A stretch of 64,000 nt of DNA, from positions 1,054,001-1,118,000 of the forward strand of contig NZ_CANLNE010000003.1 of assembly GCF_947492555.1 (NCBI RefSeq), given 5' to 3'. A model generated the notes under the pieces. That model was not told the origin of the DNA, searched no databases, and saw nothing but the letters and a program-made list of their open reading frames with translations. A program made the position numbers and the translations under genes. This document shows positions 9,674 to 19,696 of the stretch, one piece after another (the first letter of the stretch is position 1; each line of letters starts with the position of its first letter). This stretch comes from an uncultured Roseobacter sp. (lineage in GTDB: Bacteria > Pseudomonadota > Alphaproteobacteria > Rhodobacterales > Rhodobacteraceae).

Positions 9674-10083
9674 TCTTTTCCCTTAAACCTGCCCGCAGAG
9701 CTGGGGACTCTGCGGGCCATAATCGTTCTCGTACTCACTCCACGGCACAGGTGCCGGGCACACAAACACACATCTCTCGAAAGCACGGGGAAATATGATC
9801 AGATCAAATGATCCGACCGAATGCATGCTTCTCCGCGCCCGGAGCGTCAGCACAAACAGCGCTCCCAGAAAGCATAGAAATTTTTGTACCGAACGAAGGC
9901 GTACGCACAAAGGGGAATTTGTCAAAAAAAGTCCCAAAATAAGGCGCTTGCGCCCCCTATGGATTTCAATTCACAGTTGATAATCGGAAAAATTCGAAAG
10001 ATTGTTTCGACGGCGCAGGTAAGAGAAATTTGATCAAATCCGAATGATTTAAACCCACTAGTTCTCTTCAGCATCTTTGCCGC

Positions 10084-10148
10084 GCGGCCGCTGACGGCCT
10101 TTGCGTTTCCATTTGGGAAACAATATGTCCCGTTATGCGGGAACGTTT
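10084..10148 (+). ncRNA. Candidate small RNA: three consecutive hairpins ending in a T-run
   Basis: GGCCG-CTGA-CGGCC (10084..10097), GTTTCC-ATTTG-GGAAAC (10103..10119), TCCCG-TTATG-CGGGA (10126..10140) then ACGTTTTT; intergenic. Confidence 0.3.
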
Positions 10149-10318
10149 TTGTGACCTATTTGTCGCCACATTCTTGCCGCAAACTCAACAATATCGAGGA
10201 ATCAAATCTACTTATGCACACGCATGCACAGTTGCGCTGTATCGCGAATCATTTTGGACTGTGCTGGTCCCTCATTGTCGAAAGGAAAAATCCCGCCCGG
10301 CGGGAAAAGTTGCCAATG

Positions 10319-10402
10319 TGGTACCCAAGGCCGGACTCGAACCGGCACGCCCGAAGGCGGGGGATTTTGAATCCCCTGCGTCTACCATTCCGCCACTTGG
10401 GC
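10319..10402 (-). tRNA. tRNA-Leu(CAA)
   Basis: Reverse complement GCCCAAGTGGCGGAATGGTAGACGCAGGGGATTCAAAATCCCC...GGTTCGAGTCCGGCCTTGGGTACCA; anticodon CAA, variable arm, encoded CCA. Confidence 0.96.
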
Positions 10403-10520
10403 AACGACAGCGGCTTACCGCGTGGCCGTGCTGCGGGCAAGAGGATTTTGCACTCAATCATTGGCGCGCCGCTTGACCCCGCATCCTGCCCATGCTCTTG
10501 CACAGCTCGGACAAAGGGAA

Positions 10521-11108
10521 ATGGCGACCATGTTGCGCAAACTCTACGACTGGACATTGAGCAAGGTCGACCACCCTCAGGCCCTTTGGGTTCTGGCATT
10601 TGTCAGCTTCATCGAAAGCTCCGTCTTCCCGATCCCTCCCGATGTGCTGATGATTCCGATGATCATCGCGCGGCCCTCGCGCGCATGGCTGATCGCCGGC
10701 GTGGCGCTGGTGGCCTCGGTGCTGGGCGGCATGCTGGGTTATGCCATCGGCGCCTTTGCATTTGACGCCGTCGGACGCCCGATTCTGGAGACACTGGGCA
10801 AGGCCGAGGCCATGGAAGCGTTCAACACCCGCTTCAACGACCTGGGCTTCTGGGCCGTGCTCACCGCGGGTGTAACCCCCTTCCCCTATAAGGTCATCAC
10901 CATCATGTCCGGCTGGACATCGATGCCGCTGGGCACTTTCATCGCGACCTCCATCCTGGCCCGCGGATTACGGTTTTTCCTCGTCGCCTTCCTGTTGTGG
11001 AAGTTCGGCGCGCCGATCCGCGACTTCATTGAAAAACGCCTCGGCCTGATGTTCACTCTGTTCATTGTCCTTCTGGTGGGCGGTTTCTTTGCGCTGAAGT
11101 TTCTATGA
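10521..11108 (+). CDS. DedA/YqaA (VTT/SNARE-associated) family membrane protein
   Basis: MATMLRKLYDWTLSKVDHPQALWVLAFVSFIESSVFPIPPDVLMIPM; hydrophobic helices; YqaA-type motif. Confidence 0.88.
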   Translation: MATMLRKLYDWTLSKVDHPQALWVLAFVSFIESSVFPIPPDVLMIPMIIARPSRAWLIAGVALVASVLGGMLGYAIGAFAFDAVGRPILETLGKAEAMEAFNTRFNDLGFWAVLTAGVTPFPYKVITIMSGWTSMPLGTFIATSILARGLRFFLVAFLLWKFGAPIRDFIEKRLGLMFTLFIVLLVGGFFALKFL

Positions 11109-11563
11109 CCCGATCCTATGCCATTGCTCTTGCCGCTGCAGGCTCCGCTACGTTGCTGATTGCCGCTTTTGCGTTTCAGCATCTCGGTGGCGTGCCCCCT
11201 TGCAAGCTCTGCATCTGGCAGCGCTATCCGCATGTCATCGCCATCGTCATCGGCCTGATCGCGCTGCGGGTTCAAAGCGGGATTCTGATCGCATTGGGCG
11301 CATTGGCCGCTTTGCTCACGGCAGGGATCGGCGCCTTCCATGTCGGGGTCGAACAGGGGTGGTGGGAAGGCCCAACGACCTGCACGTCCGGCCCGGTCGG
11401 CGGGCTCAGCGCGGATGCCTTGCTGGATCAGATCATGACCGCACCGCTGGTCCGCTGCGACGACATCGCCTGGGAACTGCTGGGCATCAGCATGGCGGGA
11501 TGGAATGCCCTTCTGTCGCTGGGGCTGGTGGCTCTCTGGCTGACAGCGCTGCGCCGCGCCTAG
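11105..11563 (+). CDS. dsbB: Disulfide bond formation protein B
   Basis: PPCKLCIWQRYPHVIAI CxxC plus later TCTSG and RCDDIAW cysteines; four hydrophobic segments. Confidence 0.9.
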   Translation: MTRSYAIALAAAGSATLLIAAFAFQHLGGVPPCKLCIWQRYPHVIAIVIGLIALRVQSGILIALGALAALLTAGIGAFHVGVEQGWWEGPTTCTSGPVGGLSADALLDQIMTAPLVRCDDIAWELLGISMAGWNALLSLGLVALWLTALRRA

Positions 11564-11985
11564 CTTGCCTTGCGGGTGCTGAGCAGGAGGCTCGTCTCAC
11601 TGGCTGTCACCCCGTCCAGCCGCCGCACCTGAAATAGGATCTGGTCGAAACGTTCCAACGTCTCTGTCCCGATTTCAACGATCACGTCCCAGCGGCCATT
11701 AGTGGAATGCACCCGCCGCACTTCCGGCATGCCGGAGAGATGACGCAGAATGCGGTCCGTGCCGCGTCCCTCGATGGCGATCATCATCAACCCGCGCACG
11801 GGATCCGTGAGATGATCCTCTTTCATCACCACCGAAAATCCGAGGATGTCCCCGCGCTCCTGCAATTTCGCCAGACGGCTGCGCACCGTTGCGCGCGTCA
11901 GCCCCAACATACCGGCAAGGTCAGACAATGAAGCGCGTGCGTCATGGCGCAGCACGCTGACAAGACGTTTGTCCGTTTCGTCCAT
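11560..11985 (-). CDS. Lrp/AsnC family transcriptional regulator
   Basis: MDETDKRLVSVLRHDARASLSDLAGMLGLTRATVRSRLAKLQERGDILGF. Confidence 0.93.
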   Translation of the reverse strand: MDETDKRLVSVLRHDARASLSDLAGMLGLTRATVRSRLAKLQERGDILGFSVVMKEDHLTDPVRGLMMIAIEGRGTDRILRHLSGMPEVRRVHSTNGRWDVIVEIGTETLERFDQILFQVRRLDGVTASETSLLLSTRKAS

Positions 11986-12094
11986 TTCAGATTTCCATTC
12001 TGATCAATTGAATTTCGATACGCTCAAATTGTACGCTTGTATACCGTCCGTATCGGTCAGTATCGTGGTGAAAATCCATGGACCGGAGCCTCTC

Positions 12095-13015
12095 ATGACC
12101 CATCAGACCTGCATTCTCTATGGCGCACCTGTCGACAGTGGCAAACGCCGTCGCGGCTGCCTGATGGGACCGGATGCCTACCGCACCGCCGGTCTGGCGG
12201 AGGCGCTGGAGGGGCTTGGCCACCGCGTCGAGGATCGCGGTAACGTCGCGCCGACGGATTTTACGGCAACGCCTCACGACCGCCTGCACGCGTTGGAGGA
12301 GACCATCGGCTGGACCACCGCCCTCGCGGAGGCGGCGGAGGCCGGTTTGCAGGACGGTCTCCCCATTTTCATGGGCGGCGATCATTCACTGGCGCTGGGT
12401 ACCGTGCTGGGCGCGATGCGCCACGCCGAGACCGTCAAGCGGCCTCTCTTTGTGCTCTGGCTTGATGCCCATAGCGATTTTCACACCCTGGCGACCACGG
12501 ACAGTGGCAATCTGCATGGCACGCCTCTGGGCTACGTGACCGGGCGGCCCGATTTCGAGGGCTTTCCACCGCTGGGCACGCCCCTGCCGCAGGAAAACAT
12601 CGCCATCATCGGGCTGCGCTCTGTGGATGACGCCGAACGCGCGGCCTTGCAGGACACGGCGATCCATCGGGTGGATATGCGCGACATCGACGAATCCGGC
12701 ATCGCCAAGCCGCTGGCCAGTTTTCTGCAGCGTGTGGCGGCGGCGAACGGCATGCTGCATGTCTCGTTGGACGTAGACTTTCTCGACCCCAGCGTGGCCC
12801 CTGCGGTCGGCACCACGGTGCCCGGTGGTGCCACGATCCGCGAAGGTCATCTGGTCATGGAGATGCTGCATGACAGCGGGCTGATGACCTCCCTTGATCT
12901 GGTAGAACTGAACCCCTTCCTCGATGAACGCGGCCGCACGGCGCAGGTCATGGTCGATCTGGCCGCCTCCGCTTTGGGTCGCCGGGTCTTTGACCGGCCG
13001 ACACGGGCGTTCTGA
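12095..13015 (+). CDS. rocF: Arginase
   Basis: Contains FMGGDHSLALG, LWLDAHSDFHT, SLDVDFLDPSVAPAVGTTVPGG metal-binding motifs. Confidence 0.95.
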   Translation: MTHQTCILYGAPVDSGKRRRGCLMGPDAYRTAGLAEALEGLGHRVEDRGNVAPTDFTATPHDRLHALEETIGWTTALAEAAEAGLQDGLPIFMGGDHSLALGTVLGAMRHAETVKRPLFVLWLDAHSDFHTLATTDSGNLHGTPLGYVTGRPDFEGFPPLGTPLPQENIAIIGLRSVDDAERAALQDTAIHRVDMRDIDESGIAKPLASFLQRVAAANGMLHVSLDVDFLDPSVAPAVGTTVPGGATIREGHLVMEMLHDSGLMTSLDLVELNPFLDERGRTAQVMVDLAASALGRRVFDRPTRAF

Positions 13016-13017
13016 GC

Positions 13018-13926
13018 GTGCAGGTCCAAGCCCCCTCTGCCGTGGTCATGATCCGTCCGCATCACTTCCGCTCGAATCCCGAAACGCAACGTGACAATGC
13101 CTTTCAGACGCCGGATCAGGGCGAGGTTGCCCCCCGTGCCCGCATGGAATTCGACCATGTGGTGGACAGCCTGCGCGCCGCAGGCGTGACCGTGCATGTT
13201 TTCGACGACACCGGCACGGACACACCGGATTCCGTGTTTCCCAACAACTGGTTTTCCACCCACGCGGGCGGGCACATCGCGGTTTACCCGATGTATGCCA
13301 CCAACCGGCGCCGCGAGCGCCGATGGGACGTGATCGACAGCCTGAAGGCAAACTACCGCGTGCAGGATGTGATCGATTATTCGGGTCTCGAGCACGACGG
13401 GCTGGCGCTGGAGGGCACCGGGGCCATGGTGCTCGACCACATCGCGCGGGTGGCCTACGTGGCCAAATCCCATCGCGCCGATCCGGTCATCCTCGAACGC
13501 TTCTGCACGCATTTCAACTTTGAACCCATCGCCTTTGACGCCGCAGACGCGCAGGGCCGCCCCGTCTATCACACCAATGTCCTGATGGCGATTGGCACTC
13601 ATATGGCCCTTGTCGGGCTGGAGATGATCACCGATCCCGCCCGCCGTGCCATGGTGGCAGATCGTCTCGCCGAAACCGGGCGGGATGTCATCGCGCTCAC
13701 ACCGCATCAGATCGGCGCATTCGCCGGCAATGCGATCGAGCTTTGCGGGCGTGACGGCACCCTGCTGGCCCTCTCTGCCCGCGCCCTCGATGCGCTGACC
13801 CCAGAGCAAATCACCCGGATCGAAGCTCATGCGCGCCTCCTGCCGCTGAGCATTCCCACTCTTGAGACCGCAGGCGGTTCCGTCCGCTGCATGATTGCAG
13901 GTCTTCACCTGTCGCGCCGCACATAG
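13018..13926 (+). CDS. ctlX: Arginine deiminase-like guanidino-modifying enzyme, CtlX-type (citrulline utilisation hydrolase)
   Basis: MIRPHHFRSNPETQRDNAFQ, FPNNWFSTHAGG, YPMYATNRRRERR, LEGTGAMVLDH, C-terminal GGSVRCMIAGLHL. Confidence 0.82.
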   Translation: MQVQAPSAVVMIRPHHFRSNPETQRDNAFQTPDQGEVAPRARMEFDHVVDSLRAAGVTVHVFDDTGTDTPDSVFPNNWFSTHAGGHIAVYPMYATNRRRERRWDVIDSLKANYRVQDVIDYSGLEHDGLALEGTGAMVLDHIARVAYVAKSHRADPVILERFCTHFNFEPIAFDAADAQGRPVYHTNVLMAIGTHMALVGLEMITDPARRAMVADRLAETGRDVIALTPHQIGAFAGNAIELCGRDGTLLALSARALDALTPEQITRIEAHARLLPLSIPTLETAGGSVRCMIAGLHLSRRT

Positions 13927-13938
13927 AAAGGCCCCGCC

Positions 13939-14994
13939 ATGACCACGCTTACCCCCTCCGACAAGGCCCTCGTCCCCTTCGTCTCCGTCGATCACATGAT
14001 GCAGCTCATCCACCATATCGGGGTCGAGGACATGTTGCGCGGCCTGGCCGATTACATCGAGGCCGATTTCAAGCGCTGGCAGCTTTTCGACAAGACCCCG
14101 CGCGTGGCCAGCCATTCCGCCGAAGGCGTGATTGAACTGATGCCAACCTCCGACGGCGAGGTCTACGGGTTCAAATACGTCAATGGCCATCCCAAGAACA
14201 CGGCCGAAGGGCTGCAGACCGTCACCGCCTTTGGCCTGCTGGCGGATGTGGGCAACGGCTATCCCGTCCTGCTCAGCGAAATGACCCTGCTGACGGCCCT
14301 GCGCACGGCGGCCACCTCGGCCCTCGTCGCCCGCACGCTGGCCCCCAAGGGCAGCACCGTCATGGCGATGATCGGCAATGGCGCCCAGTCGGAATTCCAG
14401 ACTCTGGCGATGAAGGCAATCTGCGGGATCGAGGAAGTGCGACTTTATGATACGGACGCGGCTGCAACTGAGAAATGCGCGACCAATCTTGCCGGGATCG
14501 GTTTGAAGGTCACGCCCTGCACCACGGCGGAAGAGGCCATCCTCGGCGCGCAGATCATCACCACCTGCACCGCCGACAAGCAATATGCCACCATCCTGAC
14601 GGACAACATGATCGGCGCGGGCGTGCACATCAACGCCATCGGCGGCGACTGTCCGGGCAAAACGGAACTGGCACCCGCGATCCTGCACCGCTCCGACATC
14701 TTCGTGGAATACCCCGAACAGACCCGGATCGAAGGAGAAATACAGCAATTGCCGGCAACTCACCCCGTCACCGAAATCTGGCAGGTGCTGACAGGTCAGG
14801 CCGAGGGGCGACACAGCCCCGAACAGATCACGCTCTTTGATTCCGTCGGGTTCGCCATCGAGGATTTCAGCGCCCTGCGCTACGTGCGCGACCAGATCGA
14901 AGAGACGCAATTGTTCCACCCACTGGACCTACTGGCCGACCCGGACGATCCGCGCGATCTCTTCGGCATGCTGCAACGGTCGCGTCCCGCATAA
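13939..14994 (+). CDS. ocd: Ornithine cyclodeaminase
   Basis: VSVDHMMQLIHHIGVEDMLRGLADYIEADFKRW; Rossmann-like MIGNGAQSEFQTLAMKAI. Confidence 0.94.
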   Translation: MTTLTPSDKALVPFVSVDHMMQLIHHIGVEDMLRGLADYIEADFKRWQLFDKTPRVASHSAEGVIELMPTSDGEVYGFKYVNGHPKNTAEGLQTVTAFGLLADVGNGYPVLLSEMTLLTALRTAATSALVARTLAPKGSTVMAMIGNGAQSEFQTLAMKAICGIEEVRLYDTDAAATEKCATNLAGIGLKVTPCTTAEEAILGAQIITTCTADKQYATILTDNMIGAGVHINAIGGDCPGKTELAPAILHRSDIFVEYPEQTRIEGEIQQLPATHPVTEIWQVLTGQAEGRHSPEQITLFDSVGFAIEDFSALRYVRDQIEETQLFHPLDLLADPDDPRDLFGMLQRSRPA

Positions 14995-15070
14995 GCCATC
15001 CGCAAGGCGCCGTTTTGGGCCCGCCCAAAACCAAATCATGGCGTGCGCGGCAACGCCGCGCGCCGTCGGA

Positions 15071-16216
15071 TCACGCCTTGGTCACATCGTGCCGGTAGAG
15101 CCAGTCGAATTGCCGCATCATCAGTCCCGGCGTCAAGCGACTGCCCAGTGACAGCCCCAGATGCGCAAGCCGCCGCACGGGCCCTTCTTGCAAATGGTAC
15201 TTCCAGGCATTGCCGCTGGCGGCGTCGATCACGCGGGTGGCCCGCGCCTTGCGGATCTCCTCGTACTTGTCCGCGCGCCCGTCCATCAGGCAGGTCGCAA
15301 GCACCCAGGCATCTTCCAGCGCCAGATTGGCCCCCTGCGCCAGAAACGGCAGGGTCGGATGCGCTGCATCCCCCAGCAAAGCCACATTCCCCGCGCTCCA
15401 GGTCTCAGCCACCGGGTGCCGGAACAAGCCCCACAGCGACACCTCCTCCACCCGCTGCAAAAGATCCGCCGCGGGACCTCCAAAATCTTCAAACGCGGCC
15501 CGCAGGTTTTCAGGGTCATCCCCGTGATGCCAGCCTTCTTCCGCCCAGGCGTCACGTTCCTGCACAGCAACGATGTTCGTCAGTGACCCAGCCTTTAGCG
15601 GGTAGCGTACAAGATGACGGCCCGGCCCCATTGTCACCCGCACCTCCGGCATCGGAGCTTGCGCCGGCACGGTTGCCCGCCACGCCACCTGCCCGGTGAA
15701 AGCCGCTGCCGACCCGGGCGAGACAACATCCCGACCGATAGAATGGATGCCATCCGCGCAGATCACCGCTTCCGCCCGCACGGTTTGACCCGCAGCAAGT
15801 CGCACCTCCGGCAAGGCACCGGGCGAGACCCCCGTCACCTCCTGGCCCAATTCCAGCGTCACGTTCGCCTGCTTGGCTGCGCTGGCCAACACACGGATCA
15901 GATCATGGCGATGTACAAACAGGTATTTCTGGTCCTGCAACCGCGTCAGATCCAGCCGCGCAACCTCCGCCCCGGCCTTGTAGTCTTCCAGGACGACGGA
16001 TCTGGCACGGACCGCCCCGGCCCGTTCCAGCGCGTCTTCGAACCCCAAAGCGCGCAACACGGCCAGACCATTGGGACTGATCTGCAGACCGGCACCCACT
16101 TCCGCGATCTGCGGCGCTTTTTCGTAGAGTGTGACGGCGACCCCCTGGCGTGCCAGGGCCGTGGCCGCAGCCAACCCGCCAATCCCGGCGCCCACCACAA
16201 TGACATTCCTCATCAT
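15071..16216 (-). CDS. FAD-dependent monooxygenase (salicylate hydroxylase-like)
   Basis: MMRNVIVVGAGIGGLAAATALARQGVAVTLYEKAPQ; GDAAHPTLPFLAQGANLALEDAWVLA. Confidence 0.9.
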   Translation of the reverse strand: MMRNVIVVGAGIGGLAAATALARQGVAVTLYEKAPQIAEVGAGLQISPNGLAVLRALGFEDALERAGAVRARSVVLEDYKAGAEVARLDLTRLQDQKYLFVHRHDLIRVLASAAKQANVTLELGQEVTGVSPGALPEVRLAAGQTVRAEAVICADGIHSIGRDVVSPGSAAAFTGQVAWRATVPAQAPMPEVRVTMGPGRHLVRYPLKAGSLTNIVAVQERDAWAEEGWHHGDDPENLRAAFEDFGGPAADLLQRVEEVSLWGLFRHPVAETWSAGNVALLGDAAHPTLPFLAQGANLALEDAWVLATCLMDGRADKYEEIRKARATRVIDAASGNAWKYHLQEGPVRRLAHLGLSLGSRLTPGLMMRQFDWLYRHDVTKA

Positions 16217-16292
16217 CGAAGTCCCTTCAAACAAAAACGCCGAAGCCCTGGCTCCGACGCTTTTACGTTCATTGCGATCTGTCCGCGTGGGA

Positions 16293-16715
16293 TCAATCGT
16301 CGCGGTGTACCTTCTCGCGGCGCTCGTGGCGTTCCTGCGCCTCAAGGCTCATCGTGGCAATCGGGCGCGCGTCGAGACGCTTCAGCGAGATCGGTTCACC
16401 CGTCACCGAGCAGTAACCAAACTCGCCCTCTTCGATCCGGCGCAAGGCCCCGTCGATCTTGCTGACCAGCTTGCGCTGACGATCCCGGGTGCGCAGTTCC
16501 AGCGCGCGGTCGGTTTCCTCGGAGGCACGGTCCGCCACGTCGGGAATATTGCGGGTGCCATCCTGCAGCCCTTCGATGGTATCCTTGGACCCCGCCAGAA
16601 GCTCGGCGCGCCAGTTCAATAGCTTACGGCGGAAATACTCAACCTGGCGTTCGTTCATGAACGGCTCATCTTCGGCCGGACGATAATCATCCGGCAGAAA
16701 CAGTTCCTGTTTCAT
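16293..16715 (-). CDS. dksA: RNA polymerase-binding transcription factor DksA
   Basis: MKQELFLPDDYRPAEDEPFMNERQVEYFRRKLLNW; FGYCSVTGEPISLKRLDARP. Confidence 0.93.
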   Translation of the reverse strand: MKQELFLPDDYRPAEDEPFMNERQVEYFRRKLLNWRAELLAGSKDTIEGLQDGTRNIPDVADRASEETDRALELRTRDRQRKLVSKIDGALRRIEEGEFGYCSVTGEPISLKRLDARPIATMSLEAQERHERREKVHRDD

Positions 16716-16883
16716 TTGCTTCCCCTCAACGTGGCTAACGTCATTCATACGCGACTTGTCCTCAGGCCAAGTGCCCCCATGCGCCACGATCTACCCCACG
16801 TCCTTTCGATTGTCACTACACAATCCGGAAGAATTCTGGCTAAAAGCATCACAACACCGCGCGCCACAAAGGGTTGACGATAC

Positions 16884-17723
16884 ATGAAATTCCAAGGCAC
16901 CGCCGACTACATCGCCACCGACGACCTGACAATCGCCGTAAACGCTGCTGTCACGCTGGAACGGCCGCTTCTGGTGAAGGGGGAGCCGGGTACAGGCAAG
17001 ACGGAATTGGCCCGGCAGGTCAGTGCGTCGCTGGAGTTGCCGATGATCGAATGGAACATCAAATCCACGACGCACGCGCAACAGGGCCTGTATGAATATG
17101 ACGCCGTCAGCCGCCTGCGCGACAGCCAGCTGGGCGAAGAACGTGTGCATGATGTGAAGAACTACATCCGCAAGGGCAAGCTCTGGGAAGCTTTCGAGGC
17201 GGATCAGAAAGTCGTCCTGCTGATCGACGAGATCGACAAGGCCGACATCGAATTTCCCAACGATCTGCTGCAGGAACTCGATAAGATGGAGTTCTTTGTC
17301 TATGAGACCGGCGAGACGATCCGCGCGCGGCACCGGCCCATCGTGATCATCACCTCGAACAATGAAAAGGAACTGCCTGATGCCTTCCTGCGGCGCTGTT
17401 TCTTTCACTACATCCGCTTTCCGGAGATGGAGACCCTGCGCCAGATCGTCGAGGTGCACTTCCCCGGCATCAAGGAGGCGTTGCTGACCACGGCGCTGAC
17501 GCAATTCTACGAGATTCGCGACCAGTCGGGCCTCAAGAAAAAACCCTCGACCTCCGAAGTGCTGGACTGGTTGAAATTGCTTCTGGCCGAAGATCTCAGC
17601 GCCGAAGACCTCAAAAGCTCCGGTGCCAATGCCCTGCCGAAACTGCACGGGGCCCTGCTGAAAAACGAACAGGATGTGCATCTTTTCGAGCGGCTCGCCT
17701 TTCTGGCGCGCAGCGGGCGGTGA
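16884..17723 (+). CDS. MoxR family AAA ATPase
   Basis: LLVKGEPGTGKTELARQVSASL Walker A; VVLLIDEIDKADIEFPNDLLQEL Walker B. Confidence 0.95.
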   Translation: MKFQGTADYIATDDLTIAVNAAVTLERPLLVKGEPGTGKTELARQVSASLELPMIEWNIKSTTHAQQGLYEYDAVSRLRDSQLGEERVHDVKNYIRKGKLWEAFEADQKVVLLIDEIDKADIEFPNDLLQELDKMEFFVYETGETIRARHRPIVIITSNNEKELPDAFLRRCFFHYIRFPEMETLRQIVEVHFPGIKEALLTTALTQFYEIRDQSGLKKKPSTSEVLDWLKLLLAEDLSAEDLKSSGANALPKLHGALLKNEQDVHLFERLAFLARSGR

Positions 17724-17831
17724 CTGGGTCGTCTGATCGTATTTGACAGAACCCTGCCTTAGCTGCACAGTGGCCGCACAATGACCCGCGGCGCCAAGAT
17801 CGCGGGCAGAGGCTATAGGCAGGCTGAAGAT

Positions 17832-18287
17832 ATGACAGACACCTCGCGTGTCTCCGTGCGTCCCCTAAGCGCGGATGACAAACCCCAATGGGCGGCCCTT
17901 TGGACGGCATATCTGGCGTTCTACGAGACAACGCGCCCGCAATCCATCTTTGATCTCTATTTCGACCGGCTGCTGGGAGATGATCCGCAGGATTTCAACG
18001 GCCTGGTGGCCGAGCTGGACGGTCGGCTTGTGGGGCTGACCCATTACCTGTTTCACCGCCATGGCCAATTCGAGAAGAACGTCTGCTACCTGCAGGACCT
18101 CTATGCGGATCCGGAGGTGCGCGGCCAGGGCATTGGACGCGCGCTGACGGAAGCGGTCTATGCCGCCGCGGATGCCGCAGGGGCACCCAGCGTCTATTGG
18201 CTGACGCAGGATTTCAACGCCACCGCGCGCCAGCTTTATGACCGCATCGGTGTGAAAACGCCGTTTATCAAGTACGCCCGCGCATGA
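17832..18287 (+). CDS. GNAT family N-acetyltransferase
   Basis: LQDLYADPEVRGQGIGRALTEAVYAAADAAG acetyl-CoA binding motif. Confidence 0.93.
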   Translation: MTDTSRVSVRPLSADDKPQWAALWTAYLAFYETTRPQSIFDLYFDRLLGDDPQDFNGLVAELDGRLVGLTHYLFHRHGQFEKNVCYLQDLYADPEVRGQGIGRALTEAVYAAADAAGAPSVYWLTQDFNATARQLYDRIGVKTPFIKYARA

Positions 18288-19648
18288 AGCGTCGGCTGAT
18301 CCTGCCCCTGATCATGGTGCTCAACGCCTGCGTGCCGGTCACACAGGGCGGCACCGCCTCGCGCGCGGTGATTGCCGACAGCACCCTGCCCCCGATGAAA
18401 ACCTTCGGGCGGGCGCAGATCAGCCGCCCTGCAATTGCCAATGCCGAGTTGGTGCGCGATTTCCTTGAACTGTCTTTCCAGATGGAAAGTGGCCGGGAGC
18501 TGCCCGTCCTGACCCGTTTCGAAGGACCTATTACCCTGCGCCTGACCGGTGCGCCGCCGTCCACTTTGGCTGCCGATCTTACCGCGCTTCTGGGCCGTCT
18601 GCGCGATGAGGCCGGTATCGAGATCAAGACGACAACGGATTCCACAGCCAACATCACCATCCAGGCCGTCTCGCGCGCCGACATCAGGCGTGCTTTGCCG
18701 CAAGCAGCCTGCTTCGTGGCCCCCAATGTGGGCTCGCTGAGTGAATTCCGTACGACCCGGCGCAGCCCGCGCACCAACTGGGCTTTGCTGGAAACCCGAA
18801 CCCGACTGGCAATTTTCCTGCCAAACGACGCAAGCCCGCAGGAAGCGCGCGATTGCCTGCACGAGGAACTGGCCCAGGCGTTGGGACCACTCAATGACCT
18901 CTACCGTCTGCCAAATTCGGTTTTCAACGACGACAATGTGCATACGGTCTTGACGAATTTCGACATGCTGATCCTGCGCGCGACCTATGATCCCGCTTTG
19001 CGGTCCGGCATGACACGCGCCCAGGTATTGCGTCGCCTGCCCGCGATTTTTGCGCGCCTGAACCCGGCGGGACAGACCGGCCCCCGTCCACGCCCGACAG
19101 CAACACCGCAGGAGTGGAGCAAGGCAATCCAGACCGCCTTGGGCCCGGGTGCCGGGTCTGCGGCACGCCGTGCGGCTGCCGCCAAGGCGGTTTCAATCGC
19201 GACGCGGCTGGGATGGCAGGACAACCGGCGCGCCTTTGCCCACTATGCGATGGGTCGCGTTTTACAGGGATCAGACCCCATCGCCGCACAGCGACAGTAT
19301 ATTGCGGCGGACCGGTTCTATGCCAGATCACCCGGCACGAAACTGCACCGCGCCTATGTTGCCTCGCAGCTGGCCGCCTATGAAATCGTCAAGGGCGATG
19401 GACTGCGCGCTCTGCGCCTGATCGACCCACATATCGATCCCGCACGCAGGTCTCAGAACGCGGCACTGCTGGCGACGCTGCAGTTGCTCCGCGCCGAGGC
19501 TCTGAGCTTGGAGGGGCGCGTCGAAGAGGCACGCAGCGTCCGGCTGGACAGTCTGGGATGGGCGCGCTACGGGTTCGGCGCAGATTGGGCCGTGCGGGCG
19601 AAACAACGCGAGATCTCGGCGCTCAATCCCGGAAATCCACCGGCCTGA
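18284..19648 (+). CDS. DUF2927 domain-containing putative lipoprotein
   Basis: Signal peptide with lipobox (LILPLIMVLNAC); RPAIANAELVRDFLELSFQMESGRELPVLTRFEGPITLRL. Confidence 0.75.
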   Translation: MKRRLILPLIMVLNACVPVTQGGTASRAVIADSTLPPMKTFGRAQISRPAIANAELVRDFLELSFQMESGRELPVLTRFEGPITLRLTGAPPSTLAADLTALLGRLRDEAGIEIKTTTDSTANITIQAVSRADIRRALPQAACFVAPNVGSLSEFRTTRRSPRTNWALLETRTRLAIFLPNDASPQEARDCLHEELAQALGPLNDLYRLPNSVFNDDNVHTVLTNFDMLILRATYDPALRSGMTRAQVLRRLPAIFARLNPAGQTGPRPRPTATPQEWSKAIQTALGPGAGSAARRAAAAKAVSIATRLGWQDNRRAFAHYAMGRVLQGSDPIAAQRQYIAADRFYARSPGTKLHRAYVASQLAAYEIVKGDGLRALRLIDPHIDPARRSQNAALLATLQLLRAEALSLEGRVEEARSVRLDSLGWARYGFGADWAVRAKQREISALNPGNPPA

Positions 19649-19696
19649 TCTTTGCTTCTTTGAGAGCGGGGCGCGTGAGGAAGAACGAGGGACCGA

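Noticed and set aside
8609-9811. 400-aa plus-strand ORF opposite the RTX/Hint gene
   Set aside because: Complement of RTX/LamG coding sequence; minus-strand protein has clear domain motifs.
10072-10122. Minus-strand micro-ORF (TTG start) MFPKWKRKGRQRPRGKDAEEN
   Set aside because: Only 21 aa with a non-ATG start and a stop just upstream; protein-like C-terminus noted but insufficient support. It competes with the sRNA reading of the same region.
12847-14919. 690-aa minus-strand ORF antisense to CtlX/ocd
   Set aside because: Shadow ORF: low-complexity GC-rich composition, no domain motif, fully opposite well-supported genes.
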